From positions 310,001 to 374,000 of the forward strand of contig JAQTQB010000002.1 in NCBI GenBank assembly GCA_028712475.1: a stretch of DNA of 64,000 bases, read 5' to 3'. The translations under genes were made by a program, and so were the position numbers. Of this stretch, positions 42,949 through 52,267 are shown piece by piece (position 1 is the stretch's first letter; every line of letters starts with the position of its first letter). Source of the stretch: Verrucomicrobiales bacterium (GTDB lineage Bacteria; Verrucomicrobiota; Verrucomicrobiia; Limisphaerales; UBA11358). The notes under the pieces were generated by a model, which saw only the letters and a list, made by a program, of their open reading frames with translations, searched no databases and was not told the DNA's origin.

Positions 42949-43007
42949 AAATCAAGGGATGCGAATCGCGCTTCCATCCTCCATCCTCCATCCGCTATTC
43001 TCGCCGC

Positions 43008-43676
43008 ATGAACTGCATCGTCACCGCCGGGCCGACTTACGAACCACTCGACGACGTGCGCCGGCTCACGAACTTTTCCACGGGCCGGCTCGGCACGGAG
43101 CTGGCCAATTTCCTCACGGCGCGCGGCCACAAGGTCACGCTGCTCATCGGCGAGTCGGCGACTTATGCGGGCGAACGCAGGGCGCAATCGGTCAAAGTTT
43201 TTTTCACCACGGCGGATTTGCGGGCGAAGTTGAAATCATTTTCCAGCAAAAAGGTGGACGCCATTTTCCACGCGGCGGCGGTGAGCGATTTCGGATTCGG
43301 CAAAATCTTCGCGGAAACGAAGCCCGGCGAATTCGTGGCGCTCAAGACTTCCAGAAAAATTTCCACGCGTGCGGGCGAAATGCTCGTGGAACTGGTGCCG
43401 ACGCCGAAAATCATCGCTGAACTGCGCGGCTGGTTTCCGAAAACCCGGATTGTCGGCTGGAAATTTGAGGCGAACGGCAAACGCGCGGACGCGTTGCGCG
43501 CCGCCAGAAAACAGATCGGCGATTGCGCGACGGATTTCTGCGTGGCGAACGGCCCGGCCTACGGCAAGGGGTTCAGCCTGGTTTCAGCAGGCGGGCAAAA
43601 ACATTTTGCTTCGGCGGAAAAGTTGTTTGCGGCGCTGGAGAAGCTGCCAAAAGGAAGAATGAAGAATGAAGAATGA
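43008..43676 (+). CDS. coaB: Phosphopantothenate-cysteine ligase (CoaB domain alone)
   Basis: A 222-residue protein. MNCIVTAGPTYEPLDDVRRL followed by TNFSTGRLG and IFHAAAVSDF are the CoaB signatures; KISTRAGEMLVELVPTPKII includes the substrate-binding Lys-Ile-Ser region. In most bacteria CoaB is fused behind the flavin decarboxylase CoaC; here only the ligase half is present and no CoaC gene is nearby. It would join 4'-phosphopantothenate to cysteine in coenzyme A synthesis. The ATG at 43008 is used. Confidence 0.85.
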   Translation: MNCIVTAGPTYEPLDDVRRLTNFSTGRLGTELANFLTARGHKVTLLIGESATYAGERRAQSVKVFFTTADLRAKLKSFSSKKVDAIFHAAAVSDFGFGKIFAETKPGEFVALKTSRKISTRAGEMLVELVPTPKIIAELRGWFPKTRIVGWKFEANGKRADALRAARKQIGDCATDFCVANGPAYGKGFSLVSAGGQKHFASAEKLFAALEKLPKGRMKNEE

Positions 43677-43733
43677 AGAAACCGCACGCTCGCCGCTGCC
43701 AGATTTCTTCATTCTTCATTCATCATTTTCTTT

Positions 43734-45443
43734 TCACGCCTCGAAGTTTTTCAACACGCGCAGCCCTAGTTTCAGCGGCACCCAGCCGATCACAAAGGAG
43801 AGCAGCACAAAACCGATGACGCTTTCCAGCGCCCAACTGGCGCGGGCGTGCAGGCCGGCGGTGCCGAAGCCGAGCAGCAGCACGGACGCGAGGATGTATA
43901 GAAAACTCAACACGAGGCAGAGCGTGCCGCCGAAACCGCTGACGATCTTGCCGGGGTTCACTTCCTTCAAATTTGGATACAGCACGCCAAGGCCGACGGC
44001 GAGGCCGTTGAGCGCAAAGGTCATCACGGCGACGACCGCGCCGAAAAACGCCACGTCGCTCCAGGGCATGCCCAGCAGCCAGCATGAAAGCGTGATGAGG
44101 CCGAGCGTTACGACCAGCGAGAGCGCGCTCGACAGCCAGTATTTGGTTTTGACCACGCGCTCCAGTCCCATCGGCGACATCCCGATGATCCACAGCCGCC
44201 GGCCCTCCAGGGAAAATTGCGGGAAGACAAACCGCGTCGTGACGGTGGCGAGATTCAACGAACACGCGCCCAGATTGAGGAACGCGACAAGGTTGATCCA
44301 GAACGGGCTGGTGAGCTGGTGGGTGAAATTCCGCAGGTTGATGATGTAAACGCCGAGCAGGCCGAAGAGCATCACGGTCTGACCCCATTGCGTCGTGTCG
44401 CGCCAGAACATCCGCACGTCCTTGACGGCGAGCGCGAGGGTGGCGCGGTCGAACCATGAAAATTTCGCGGCGATTTTTTCAAGCGATCCCAGGGCAGGCG
44501 GGCCATTTTTCGGGGCGCGCAAAAAACTTGATTTGAAGCTGGAGCCCGTGCGGCTTTGCACCGCCGAGGCCGTGCCATAAAACAAGCTTCCCAGGCGCGT
44601 GAACGCGATGCCGCCGAAAAACAGCGTGTTGCTCAACAGCACCAGCGCGAAAAACACCGCGCCGCGAAAAACGCCTTCCGCCCATTGCAGCACCGCCGAA
44701 GAGAGCCAGTAGCTCGGCAGAAACGGCAGCATGGTGAAGCGCGTCTTGGCGAGCATCTGGTCGAGCGCCTGGAGCGTGCGCTTGTCGAGCATTTCGTCCG
44801 TGGCCGGGTTCGCCTTCCACCAGAACGTCACCAGCGCGAGCAGCCCAATGGCCACCGCCATGATCGCGACCTGAAAAATGCGCCGGTCCAAAAATCGTCC
44901 CACCAGGATGGCCAGCCACGCACCGGCGATGCCCGGCAGCATGATGAACAGCCCGATCAAAACCATTGTCACCAGATAAAAATGCCACGGCACATCGCGC
45001 ACCAGGCCGAATGCCGCGAGCAGCGGCGCGATCAAAAATAAAAACGCCCACGACGCCAGCAAGGTTGATTCGATGAATTTCCAGCGGAAAATCGTCTCCG
45101 TCGAAACCGGCAGCGTCATGAGAAAGGCGGTTTCCCGGTTGCGGAACAGGTTCGTGTAGCCGATGACGAGATTGCTCAACAGCAGCAGCCCGAACAGGAA
45201 CGCAAACAGCACGAACAGCAGCCGTTCCGTCAGCACCGCGCCCAGGCCGGGGAATTTGGCGATGAATTTCAGCGCGTAATAAAACAGCCAGAACGACAGC
45301 GCGAGATAGCCGATGACGAACACGGCGATAATGCCAGTAAGCAGCCGCGACTGGTCGCGCACCGCCAGCAGCCGCCGCCAGCTGTTGGTCGCGTTCACGC
45401 GCAGCAGCAGGAGCAGCGGCGAGGTTTTAAGCTGGCTGAACAT
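43734..45443 (-). CDS. Large ABC-2-type exporter permease (putative ABC exporter family)
   Basis: A 569-residue integral membrane protein with about 12 hydrophobic helices, basic N terminus (MFSQLKTSPLLLLLRVNATN). The stretch FRNRETAFLMTLPVSTETIF is typical of the putative ABC exporter/ABC-2 permease family (PF16949-like), with a cytoplasmic loop between the two halves. Such permeases need a separate ATPase, which is not encoded next to it. The start at 45443 avoids running through the divergent metallophosphoesterase gene; a much longer open frame upstream is a shadow. Confidence 0.75.
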   Translation of the reverse strand: MFSQLKTSPLLLLLRVNATNSWRRLLAVRDQSRLLTGIIAVFVIGYLALSFWLFYYALKFIAKFPGLGAVLTERLLFVLFAFLFGLLLLSNLVIGYTNLFRNRETAFLMTLPVSTETIFRWKFIESTLLASWAFLFLIAPLLAAFGLVRDVPWHFYLVTMVLIGLFIMLPGIAGAWLAILVGRFLDRRIFQVAIMAVAIGLLALVTFWWKANPATDEMLDKRTLQALDQMLAKTRFTMLPFLPSYWLSSAVLQWAEGVFRGAVFFALVLLSNTLFFGGIAFTRLGSLFYGTASAVQSRTGSSFKSSFLRAPKNGPPALGSLEKIAAKFSWFDRATLALAVKDVRMFWRDTTQWGQTVMLFGLLGVYIINLRNFTHQLTSPFWINLVAFLNLGACSLNLATVTTRFVFPQFSLEGRRLWIIGMSPMGLERVVKTKYWLSSALSLVVTLGLITLSCWLLGMPWSDVAFFGAVVAVMTFALNGLAVGLGVLYPNLKEVNPGKIVSGFGGTLCLVLSFLYILASVLLLGFGTAGLHARASWALESVIGFVLLSFVIGWVPLKLGLRVLKNFEA

Positions 45444-45524
45444 TTCCGGCACGCGCAAAACGTAGCGCGGCTGTTGAACGGATGCAATGCTTGCGGTGTC
45501 GGAAACATCGGGATTGATGCAACC

Positions 45525-46304
45525 ATGAAATTTCAAAAGATCAGCCGCCGAAAATTTATCGCCTCCGTTTTGCTCGCCACACCGTGTGCCGTGCTGGGCG
45601 AGGCCAAACTGGTGGAACCCACCTGGCTGAAAATCCGCCACCAGAGATTTAGCGACAAACCGGCGCATCGCTTTGTCCACTTTTCCGATCTGCATCACAA
45701 GGGCGACTGCGGGTATTTGGAATCCGTTGTGAAAACGATCAACACCCTCGCGCCGGATTTTGTCTGTTTTACCGGCGACATCATGGAGCAGGAAGGGTTT
45801 CTGATGGAAGCACTCGGCATCTTGTCCGGCATCAAGTCGCCGATGTTCGGCGTGCCGGGCAATCACGATTACTGGAGCAAAATTTCTTTTGAACCCGTTT
45901 CCAAATGTTTCGCTGCGACCGGCGGCGCGTGGCTGCTGGACGAGCGGCGTGAAATCGCCGGAGGCAAAGTCAATCTGGTCGGCGTCACTTGCAGCCGCGC
46001 AAACCAGGCGGAGGTGGCGTTGAACCCGCGCGCAAAAAATATTTTGATCATGCACTATCCCGCGTGGGTTAAAAAGCTCGGCGACCAGAAGTTTGACCTG
46101 ATGCTGGCCGGACACTCGCACGGCGGCCAGGTGAGACTTCCGTTTTATGGAGCAGTTGTGGTTCCTTTTTCCGTGGATGAATATGACATGGGATTGTTTC
46201 AGACCCCGGCTGGCCCGCTCTACGTCAACCCCGGCATCGGCTACCTGTCCGGCTTCGACTTCCGGTTCAACTGCCGCCCGGAAATCACGGTGATTGAGAT
46301 TTAA
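45525..46304 (+). CDS. Tat-exported metallophosphoesterase (YaeI/YkuE-like)
   Basis: A 259-residue calcineurin-fold enzyme. The start has a twin-arginine signal (SRRKFIASVLLATPCAVLG). Metal ligands in order: FSDLHHKG (D, H), FTGDIME, GVPGNHDYW and AGHSHGGQVRLP. The family hydrolyses phosphodiesters or UDP-sugar lipids near the membrane. It is divergent from the permease gene (about 80 bases apart), and the recG start follows the stop by 25 bases. Confidence 0.85.
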   Translation: MKFQKISRRKFIASVLLATPCAVLGEAKLVEPTWLKIRHQRFSDKPAHRFVHFSDLHHKGDCGYLESVVKTINTLAPDFVCFTGDIMEQEGFLMEALGILSGIKSPMFGVPGNHDYWSKISFEPVSKCFAATGGAWLLDERREIAGGKVNLVGVTCSRANQAEVALNPRAKNILIMHYPAWVKKLGDQKFDLMLAGHSHGGQVRLPFYGAVVVPFSVDEYDMGLFQTPAGPLYVNPGIGYLSGFDFRFNCRPEITVIEI

Positions 46305-46329
46305 TTCGGCGGTTTGTATCGTGTGGGCG

Positions 46330-48351
46330 ATGTCGCCGCCGGAAAATAAAATTTCTCCGCTCGCCGCGCCCGTCACCGCCGTCTGGGGCGTGGGCGAGGA
46401 GCGTGCCAAACTACTCGCACGGCTGGAGATTTTTACCGTCGAAGATTTGCTGCTGCACAAGCCGCGCCGTTACGAGGACCGCCGGAAATTTCTCCCCATC
46501 CGCGATTTGAAACTCAAGGAAGCCGCCACGGTGCGCGGAAAAATCATCGCCGCCGGTGTCAAGCGTTTCAAAAAAGGGACTCGCGCGATGTTCGAGTGCG
46601 TGTTCGACGACGGCACAGCGCATCTGCATTGCCGCTGGTGGCAGGCGCAGCCGTGGATGGAAGACTGGTTCACCGTCGGACGTGAGTTTCTCATCTTCGG
46701 CAAACCGGATTCGCTGAAGCCGCGCAACATTGACCACCCCGAAACGGAACTGGTCGAACCGGGCGAGGATGAATTCATCCACGTCAACCGCATCGTGCCC
46801 ATCCATCCGCTCACCGACGGGCTCACGGCGCGCGTGATGCGCACGCTCGTCTGGCGCGCGCTGGAGAAATTTGAGGCGCAAATCACCGAACCGGCGATTG
46901 CGCTGGATTTGAAAGCTTATCCTGCTAAGGCAAACGCCGTCCGCATGATCCATTTTCCAGAGGAACTGACGGATGTGGAATTCGCGCGGCAGAGGCTGGC
47001 GCTGGATGAATTCGTGGCGCTGCAATTCCAGATCCAGTCGCGCCGGAAAAAATTTGAGGCGCTATCGAAGGGCTTGCCATGCGGCGGAGACAACCGGCTG
47101 ATGAAACCCTTTCTCACCCAGCTCGGTTTCAAGCTCACCGCCGCACAGTCGAACGTCCTGAAGGAAATTCGCGCGGACATGAGCGGCACACATCCGATGC
47201 GGCGGTTGCTGCAAGGTGACGTCGGCTCCGGCAAAACCGCGGTGGCCGCATGCAGCGCGTTGATGGCGCTGGAGAGCGGCTTCAACGTGGCGCTGATGGC
47301 CCCAACGGAGATTCTGGCGGAACAGCATTTCCGTAATTTCACAAAATGGTTTGAGCCGCTGCGCGTGAAGGTGGAATTGCAGACGGGAAGCCGGAAGACG
47401 GCGGGTGACAAGTGTCATGTGACATGTGACATGAACAAACCCGTTGCGCTTCCTGTCACCCGTCACCCGTCACCTGTCACTTTGTTCATCGGCACACACG
47501 CCCTTTTCACAGCAAGCTTCGAACTGCCGAAGCTCGGTTTGGTGATCATTGACGAGCAACACAAGTTCGGCGTGGCGCAACGCGAAACGCTGGTGCGCAA
47601 GGGGAATTATCCGCATCTGCTGGTGATGACGGCCACGCCGATTCCGCGCACGCTCGGCCTGACGCTATACGGCGACCTGGATGTTTCGGTGATTGATGAG
47701 ATGCCGGGCGGGCGCGGCAAAATAAAAACCTACGTGCGCGCGGCGGACAAGCTGCCGAAGGTCTGGGAATTCATACGCGAGAAAATTTCCGCCGGACGGC
47801 AGGCTTACATCGTATATCCGCGCGTCGAGGCGACGGATAAGGACGTCAAGGCGGTGATGAAGGAATTTGAAAATGTGCAGCGCGCGTTGACGCCGTTCAA
47901 GGTCGGCTTGTTGCATGGCCGGATGAAAAGCACGGAGAAGGAAAATGTCATGACAGCATTTCGAACCAATGAAATCAAAGCTGTCGTCGCCACGTCGCTG
48001 ATCGAGGTCGGCGTGGATGTGGCGAATGCGAGCGTGATGCTCATCGAGAACGCGGAGCAGTTCGGGCTGGCGCAACTGCATCAGTTGCGAGGACGCATCG
48101 GGCGCGGCGCGCACGAATCGTTTTGCATTTTGATTTCGGACGCGCTGAACGAGGACGTGCAATCGCGCCTGAAAATTCTGGAGGCGACGAACGATGGTTT
48201 CAAGATCGCCGAGGCGGATTTGAAATTGCGCGGGCCGGGCGAACTGCTCGGCCAGGAGCAAAGCGGGGCGATGCGGTTGCGCTTCGGCGACCTGACGGAG
48301 GATTTGAACCTGATCCGGCAGGCGCGGGAGCTGGTGGCGCGAACGCTTTGA
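46330..48351 (+). CDS. recG: ATP-dependent DNA helicase RecG
   Basis: A 673-residue helicase that remodels stalled replication forks. An OB-fold wedge domain (residues about 50-160) precedes the helicase: LLQGDVGSGKTAVAACSALM (Walker A), LVIIDEQHKFGV (DEQH box), LLVMTATPIPRTLGLTLYGD, and LIEVGVDVANASVMLIENAE then LHQLRGRIGRG. Between TGSRKT and LFIGTHALF an in-frame insertion of about 30 residues (KCHVTCDMNKPVALPVTRHP) comes from a GTCACCCGTCACC repeat. The ATG at 46330 is preferred. Confidence 0.95.
   Translation: MSPPENKISPLAAPVTAVWGVGEERAKLLARLEIFTVEDLLLHKPRRYEDRRKFLPIRDLKLKEAATVRGKIIAAGVKRFKKGTRAMFECVFDDGTAHLHCRWWQAQPWMEDWFTVGREFLIFGKPDSLKPRNIDHPETELVEPGEDEFIHVNRIVPIHPLTDGLTARVMRTLVWRALEKFEAQITEPAIALDLKAYPAKANAVRMIHFPEELTDVEFARQRLALDEFVALQFQIQSRRKKFEALSKGLPCGGDNRLMKPFLTQLGFKLTAAQSNVLKEIRADMSGTHPMRRLLQGDVGSGKTAVAACSALMALESGFNVALMAPTEILAEQHFRNFTKWFEPLRVKVELQTGSRKTAGDKCHVTCDMNKPVALPVTRHPSPVTLFIGTHALFTASFELPKLGLVIIDEQHKFGVAQRETLVRKGNYPHLLVMTATPIPRTLGLTLYGDLDVSVIDEMPGGRGKIKTYVRAADKLPKVWEFIREKISAGRQAYIVYPRVEATDKDVKAVMKEFENVQRALTPFKVGLLHGRMKSTEKENVMTAFRTNEIKAVVATSLIEVGVDVANASVMLIENAEQFGLAQLHQLRGRIGRGAHESFCILISDALNEDVQSRLKILEATNDGFKIAEADLKLRGPGELLGQEQSGAMRLRFGDLTEDLNLIRQARELVARTL
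47388..47482. repeat. GTCACCCGTCACC inverted repeat inside recG
   Basis: GGGTGACAAGTGTCATGTGA on the left and CCTGTCACCCGTCACCCGTC on the right are inverted, short direct repeats of a GTGAC/GTCAC core. The insertion keeps the RecG frame and lies between helicase motifs. A relative of this repeat occurs in the intergenic region at 56621. Confidence 0.7.
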
Positions 48352-48416
48352 CCCAACGCCAGAAAAAAACACTTTAGTCTTGTCCTGAAAGAGATTTCCA
48401 GTGTTAATGGCGGCGC

Positions 48417-48545
48417 ATGAAAAAACTATTGTCTCTGGCAGTTATGTTCGGCATGGTCGCGGCAGTGCTAACGACTGGTTGCAAAAAAGAAGAACCTCCG
48501 GTCACGCCGCCTGCGATGCCGTCCACCAACGCGCCTGCGCAGTAA
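48417..48545 (+). CDS. Small lipoprotein, 42 residues
   Basis: MKKLLSLAVMFGMVAAVLTT followed by GCKKEEPPVTPPAM is a lipoprotein signal (lipobox LTTGC) and a short Pro/Thr-rich tail. It resembles entericidin-type small lipoproteins in form only. It is followed by another lipoprotein gene. Shorter than most gene callers accept, but the signal is clear. Confidence 0.65.
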   Translation: MKKLLSLAVMFGMVAAVLTTGCKKEEPPVTPPAMPSTNAPAQ

Positions 48546-48679
48546 AACGCCGGCTGGATTTCGCGAGAGCCGCGAACCACATCCGCCCGTCGGGTGTGGA
48601 CAGGTTGTTGTTGCACTTGGTTCTGTTTGGCCGGGCGGTTCCTGCTTGGCTATTCAGCAACCTGGATTAGATTGTCGTC

Positions 48680-49048
48680 ATGAAAACACACCTTTTGATT
48701 CTGGCCGCCGCCACGGCATTGTTTGCCGGCTGCGGTGATGACAGTTCCAAAAAAACCACCACCAACGCCGCCACCAACGCGGAACCCAGATACGACACTG
48801 GCAATCCACTAACGGCTCCGGCGGATTACATCGGCGCGCTGGGGCAGGCCAAGAAGCACGCGGAAAAGGTCATTGACGTGTCTTACATCAATCAGGCGAT
48901 CCAGATGTTCAACGTGCAGGAGGGGCGCAACCCGAAAGACTTGCAGGAGCTTGTGCCGAATTACATCGCCAAGATCCCGGACGCGCCGATCGGGATGAAG
49001 ATCGTTTATGACGCCACCGCCGGGACGGTGAAAGTGGTGAAACAGTAA
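48680..49048 (+). CDS. Lipoprotein of 122 residues, unknown function
   Basis: [20 protein letters not shown] gives a lipobox LFAGC at Cys18. The mature part has a Thr/Asn-rich linker and an alpha-beta segment ([20 protein letters not shown], then [20 protein letters not shown]) that resembles the C-terminal part of pseudopilin-like proteins (the pattern YPxxLxxL..G..lpxxP). That is a pattern match only. A strong terminator follows. Confidence 0.65.
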   Translation: MKTHLLILAAATALFAGCGDDSSKKTTTNAATNAEPRYDTGNPLTAPADYIGALGQAKKHAEKVIDVSYINQAIQMFNVQEGRNPKDLQELVPNYIAKIPDAPIGMKIVYDATAGTVKVVKQ

Positions 49049-49063
49049 TTTTTGCGCGCCTAG

Positions 49064-49102
49064 AAAACCAGACGACGAAAGTTCGTCTGGTTTTTATTTT
49101 TT
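49064..49102 (+). terminator. Rho-independent terminator after the lipoprotein gene
   Basis: AAAACCAGACGA pairs perfectly with TCGTCTGGTTTT around a 7-base loop (CGAAAGT), followed by TATTTTTT. The A-rich 5' side makes it possibly active in both directions. Confidence 0.88.
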
Positions 49103-49154
49103 CGCTCGCAAAGCCGGGCTGGCGTTAAGACAATCCGCCCTTGATTTTCAATCC

Positions 49155-50696
49155 ATGAACGAACAGATCATCCTCCTCGATTTCGGGTCGCAATACACGC
49201 AGGTCATCGCGCGCCGCATCCGCGAGTGCAACGTCTATTCGCAGATACTCCGCTTCGACACGCCCGCCACGGAAATCGCCAAGCTCAAGCCCAGCGGAAT
49301 CATCCTGTCCGGCGGGCCTTCCAGCGTGTATGCGCCGGACGCGCCATTACCGGACAAAAACATTTTTGACCTCGGCGTGCCGGTGCTGGGCATCTGCTTT
49401 GGCGTGCAATTGTTCGCGCAATTTCTCGGCGGCAAGGTCGAGAAAGGTCTCAAGCGCGAATACGGCAAGGGCACGCTGACGGTGAAGGACGCGAGCTGCG
49501 CGCTGTTCGCCAAATTGCCGAAGTCGCTCCAAGTCTGGAATTCCCATGGCGACAAGCTCACGAAACTGCCGAACGGTTTCAAATCCGTGGCCGTCACGGA
49601 AAATTCCGAATATGCGGCGATCGAGAATCGCGCGCGGAAATTTTTTGGGCTGCAGTTTCATCCCGAGGTCGTCCACACGCCGCGCGGCAGCGAAATCATT
49701 TCCAATTTCGTCCATCAGGTCTGCGGCTGCGGCAAAGGCTGGACCATGCGCAGCTACGTCGAGCAGGCCGTGGAAGAAATCCGCGCGCAGGTCGGCAAGG
49801 AACACGTCGTGCTCGGCTTGAGCGGCGGCGTGGATTCCAGCGTGGCGGCGGCGTTGCTGCACAAGGCCATCGGCGACCAGCTCACCTGCATTTTTGTCAA
49901 CAACGGCCTGCTCCGCGCGCGTGAGGCGGAAGTCGTGCAGGAAGTTTTCGGGCGTCACTTCAAGCTCAAGCTGCAATACGAGAACACCGCGAAGCTGTTT
50001 CTCGACCGGCTGAAGGGCGTGACCGATCCCGAACGCAAACGCAAAATCATCGGCAAAACGTTCATCGAAGTTTTTCAGGCGGCGACCAAGCGCGCGGGCA
50101 AGGCGAAATTTCTCGCGCAGGGCACGCTGTATCCCGACGTGATCGAGTCCGTGCCGATCGCTGGCAATCCTGCCGCGATGATCAAGAGCCATCACAACGT
50201 CGGCGGGCTGCCCAAGAACATGAAGTTTGAACTGGTCGAACCGCTCAAGTGCTTGTTCAAAGACGAAGTGCGGCTGCTCGGTCTGGAACTGGGTTTGCCG
50301 AAAGAAATCGTTTATCGCCAGCCGTTCCCCGGGCCGGGACTCGCCGTGCGGATTCTCGGCGAAGTCACGCCGTCGCGTTGTGAGATTTTGCGGAACGCGG
50401 ACGCCATCGTCGTCGAGGAGATGAAAGCGAGCGGGCTGTATTACAAGATCTGGCAGAGCTTCGCGGTGTTGCTGCCGGTGCGCAGCGTGGGCGTGATGGG
50501 CGACGAACGGACTTACGATTACACCATCGCCATCCGCGCCGTGGAATCGCAGGACGGCATGACCGCCGACTGGGTGAAATTGCCCTACGACCTGCTGGAA
50601 AAACTGGCGAGCCGCATCATCAACGAAGTGAAAGGCGTGAACCGCTGCGTCCTAGACATCACCAGCAAGCCGCCGGGGACGATTGAGTGGGAATGA
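49155..50696 (+). CDS. guaA: GMP synthase (glutamine-hydrolysing)
   Basis: A 513-residue enzyme converting XMP to GMP. The glutaminase half has [19 protein letters not shown] (catalytic Cys) and [11 protein letters not shown] (His and Glu). The synthetase half has [16 protein letters not shown] (PP-loop) and ends with [13 protein letters not shown], the invariant C terminus. Its last 65 bases are repeated at 51384-51448, beyond a nucleotidyltransferase cassette. The guaA 3' end is a known hot spot for island integration in other bacteria. No guaB is adjacent. Confidence 0.96.
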   Translation: MNEQIILLDFGSQYTQVIARRIRECNVYSQILRFDTPATEIAKLKPSGIILSGGPSSVYAPDAPLPDKNIFDLGVPVLGICFGVQLFAQFLGGKVEKGLKREYGKGTLTVKDASCALFAKLPKSLQVWNSHGDKLTKLPNGFKSVAVTENSEYAAIENRARKFFGLQFHPEVVHTPRGSEIISNFVHQVCGCGKGWTMRSYVEQAVEEIRAQVGKEHVVLGLSGGVDSSVAAALLHKAIGDQLTCIFVNNGLLRAREAEVVQEVFGRHFKLKLQYENTAKLFLDRLKGVTDPERKRKIIGKTFIEVFQAATKRAGKAKFLAQGTLYPDVIESVPIAGNPAAMIKSHHNVGGLPKNMKFELVEPLKCLFKDEVRLLGLELGLPKEIVYRQPFPGPGLAVRILGEVTPSRCEILRNADAIVVEEMKASGLYYKIWQSFAVLLPVRSVGVMGDERTYDYTIAIRAVESQDGMTADWVKLPYDLLEKLASRIINEVKGVNRCVLDITSKPPGTIEWE

Positions 50697-50702
50697 TCCA
50701 TC

Positions 50703-51203
50703 ATGCAAAAAACGCTCGCCATCCTGAATGAATTGGAAACTGCCGGATTAGTGGAGCGCTATGCAATCGGCGGGGCGATGGCGGGATTCTTTTATGCCGA
50801 GGCCGTGATTACGGAAGATTTGGATGCGTTTGTGCTCGTCAAAAATTCCGGTGGCTTGATCACGCTGACGCCCATTTATGATTTTCTCAAACAGCGGGGC
50901 GCAACCGAGGAACGCGAACACCTTTGGCTGGCCGGAACCTTGGTGCAATTGATTCCTGCCCATGATGCGCTCACTGAAGAAGCCGTCCGCGAAGCGACAG
51001 AAAAAACCGTTGGCCAGACTAAAACCCGCGTGATGCGAGCGGAGCATCTCATCGCCATCGCCTTGAAAACTGGCCGGGCCAAGGATTACATGCGCATTGC
51101 CTTGTTGCTGGAAGAGGCGGAAGTGGATGACGCACGCTTGCGGGATATTTTGTGTCGCCACCAATTGCAAGACCGCTGGGAAAAGTATAGGCTGAAAGCG
51201 TGA
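50703..51203 (+). CDS. Nucleotidyltransferase-fold protein, AbiEii/MNT-like toxin candidate
   Basis: A 166-residue protein. YAIGGAMAGFFYAEAVITED followed by LDAFV has the Gly-Gly (23-24) and Asp-x-Asp (39, 41) metal motif of minimal nucleotidyltransferases, as in type IV AbiEii and MNT toxins. LIAIALKTGRAKDYMRIALL is like the Lys-x-x-Asp segment of the same family. It starts 6 bases after the guaA stop and overlaps the next small gene by GTGA, so the pair is probably coexpressed with guaA. Toxicity is inferred, not shown. Confidence 0.75.
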   Translation: MQKTLAILNELETAGLVERYAIGGAMAGFFYAEAVITEDLDAFVLVKNSGGLITLTPIYDFLKQRGATEEREHLWLAGTLVQLIPAHDALTEEAVREATEKTVGQTKTRVMRAEHLIAIALKTGRAKDYMRIALLLEEAEVDDARLRDILCRHQLQDRWEKYRLKA

Positions 51204-51385
51204 GTGCAAATTCACCAAGCAAGCTGGCCGGCGAAATCTTTGCTGGCAAAGCCCGCAGCCGCAAAGCGGCGGCGGCGTTGCCCATTGAGGAAAAACTCCG
51301 TCGGTTGGTGGCAATGCAGCAGCGCGCGAATGAGATTCGCCGCAGTGCTTCCCGTCCGACCATGCGGGTTTGGGAATTGAATTAA
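51200..51385 (+). CDS. Small basic partner of the nucleotidyltransferase, 61 residues
   Basis: A 61-residue, Arg/Ala-rich protein (IFAGKARSRKAAAALPIEEK, LRRLVAMQQRANEIRR, ending MRVWELN). The GTG start overlaps the stop of the nucleotidyltransferase gene. Proteins with the pattern KARxRxxxAALPxEEKIRxLV followed by RPxRVW sit next to such nucleotidyltransferases in other genomes by my recollection, which suggests an antitoxin or cofactor. It ends exactly where the duplicated guaA end begins: the TAA stop shares two bases with the repeat. Confidence 0.65.
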   Translation: MSANSPSKLAGEIFAGKARSRKAAAALPIEEKLRRLVAMQQRANEIRRSASRPTMRVWELN

Positions 51386-51448
51386 GGCGTGAACTTCTGC
51401 GTCCTCGCCATCACGAGCAAGCCGCCGGGGACGATTGAGTGGGAGTGA
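51384..51448 (+). pseudogene. guaA: Duplicated 3' end of guaA (remnant)
   Basis: These 65 bases match the end of intact guaA (50632-50696) at 59 positions, with the reading frame and stop codon kept. The peptide reads [20 protein letters not shown]: the Arg and Asp found in GuaA (NRC...LDI) have changed to Phe and Ala, as expected for a non-selected copy. It marks the far side of the third cassette. Confidence 0.88.
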
Positions 51449-51633
51449 ATATTAAGTATAGCAAGGATAAATCCCACATTGATGCCCCTTACGAAATATA
51501 CAAAATATCGCGGGATGATTGTGTTCTAATTAACCGGTAGTTTGCCGCCTGCCGCCCGCATTTCGCGCTGCTGATTCCGGTCGCGCTCCCGACATTGCGA
51601 CCGTCGCCGCCGCTTGTTGTCCATTCCAAATTA

Positions 51634-51699
51634 AACCGCGAAACACGCCAAATACGCGAAAGACAAATTCCGTTCGCGTGTTTCGCATATTTCGCGGTT
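51634..51699. repeat. Palindromic intergenic repeat, CGAAATACGCCAAATACGCG family
   Basis: AACCGCGAAACACGCCAAAT is followed by an inverted copy ending GCATATTTCGCGGTT, 66 bases in all. It is a sister of the element at 40326. It lies at the 3' side of the convergent yjbQ gene. Confidence 0.7.
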
Positions 51700-51707
51700 G
51701 CAGGTTT

Positions 51708-52127
51708 TTACTCCCCAATAATTTTCACGAGCACGCGCTTGCGGCGGTTGCCGTCGAATTCGCCGTAGAAGATCTGTTCCCACGGGCCGAAATCCAGCTT
51801 GCCTTTCGTGATGGCCATCACGACTTCGCGGCCCATGATCTGCCGTTTCAGGTGCGCGTCGGCATTGTCCTCGCCAGTGCGGTTGTGATGATATTGGGAA
51901 GTCGGCGCGTGCGGCGCGAGTTTCTCCAGCCACACTTCGTAATCGTGCAGCAGCCCGTCCTCGGCGTCGTTGATAAAGACGCTGGCGGTGATGTGCATGG
52001 CATTGACGAGACAGATCCCCTCCTGCACGCCGCTTTTGCGGACGAGTCCGGCGACGGTGCCGGTGATGTTCACAAAGCCGCGGCGGCCCGGCACTTCAAA
52101 CCAAAGCTGTTCGGTAAGCGATTTCAT
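51708..52127 (-). CDS. yjbQ: YjbQ/UPF0047 family protein
   Basis: A 139-residue protein with the UPF0047 pattern: [60 protein letters not shown] and [15 protein letters not shown]. The His and Glu/Asp cluster probably binds metal. The E. coli protein has low thiamine-phosphate-synthase-like activity; the true role is unclear. The ATG at 52127 is used instead of the longer frame to 52214, which begins in low-complexity text. Confidence 0.88.
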   Translation of the reverse strand: MKSLTEQLWFEVPGRRGFVNITGTVAGLVRKSGVQEGICLVNAMHITASVFINDAEDGLLHDYEVWLEKLAPHAPTSQYHHNRTGEDNADAHLKRQIMGREVVMAITKGKLDFGPWEQIFYGEFDGNRRKRVLVKIIGE

Positions 52128-52267
52128 GCGGGAGATATGCCGCAGGCGACGGCGTTGCGCAAGCCGGACGGCGACGAGGGCGGAGGGCGGCCTGATTTTT
52201 TTTCTGGTCTGCATCGCGGCGCGGCGTTAATGTCGGCGAACAAGTCACACCAAAACCTTTGACGCTT

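Noticed and set aside
45444-46460. N-terminal extension of the ABC-type permease frame
   Set aside because: It runs opposite the metallophosphoesterase gene, which has intact metal motifs and a Tat signal.
50697-51383. A conventional guaA-type genomic island
   Set aside because: The insert is below 700 bp, with no integrase gene, and the same layout occurs at three other genes, so a normal island is not the best explanation.
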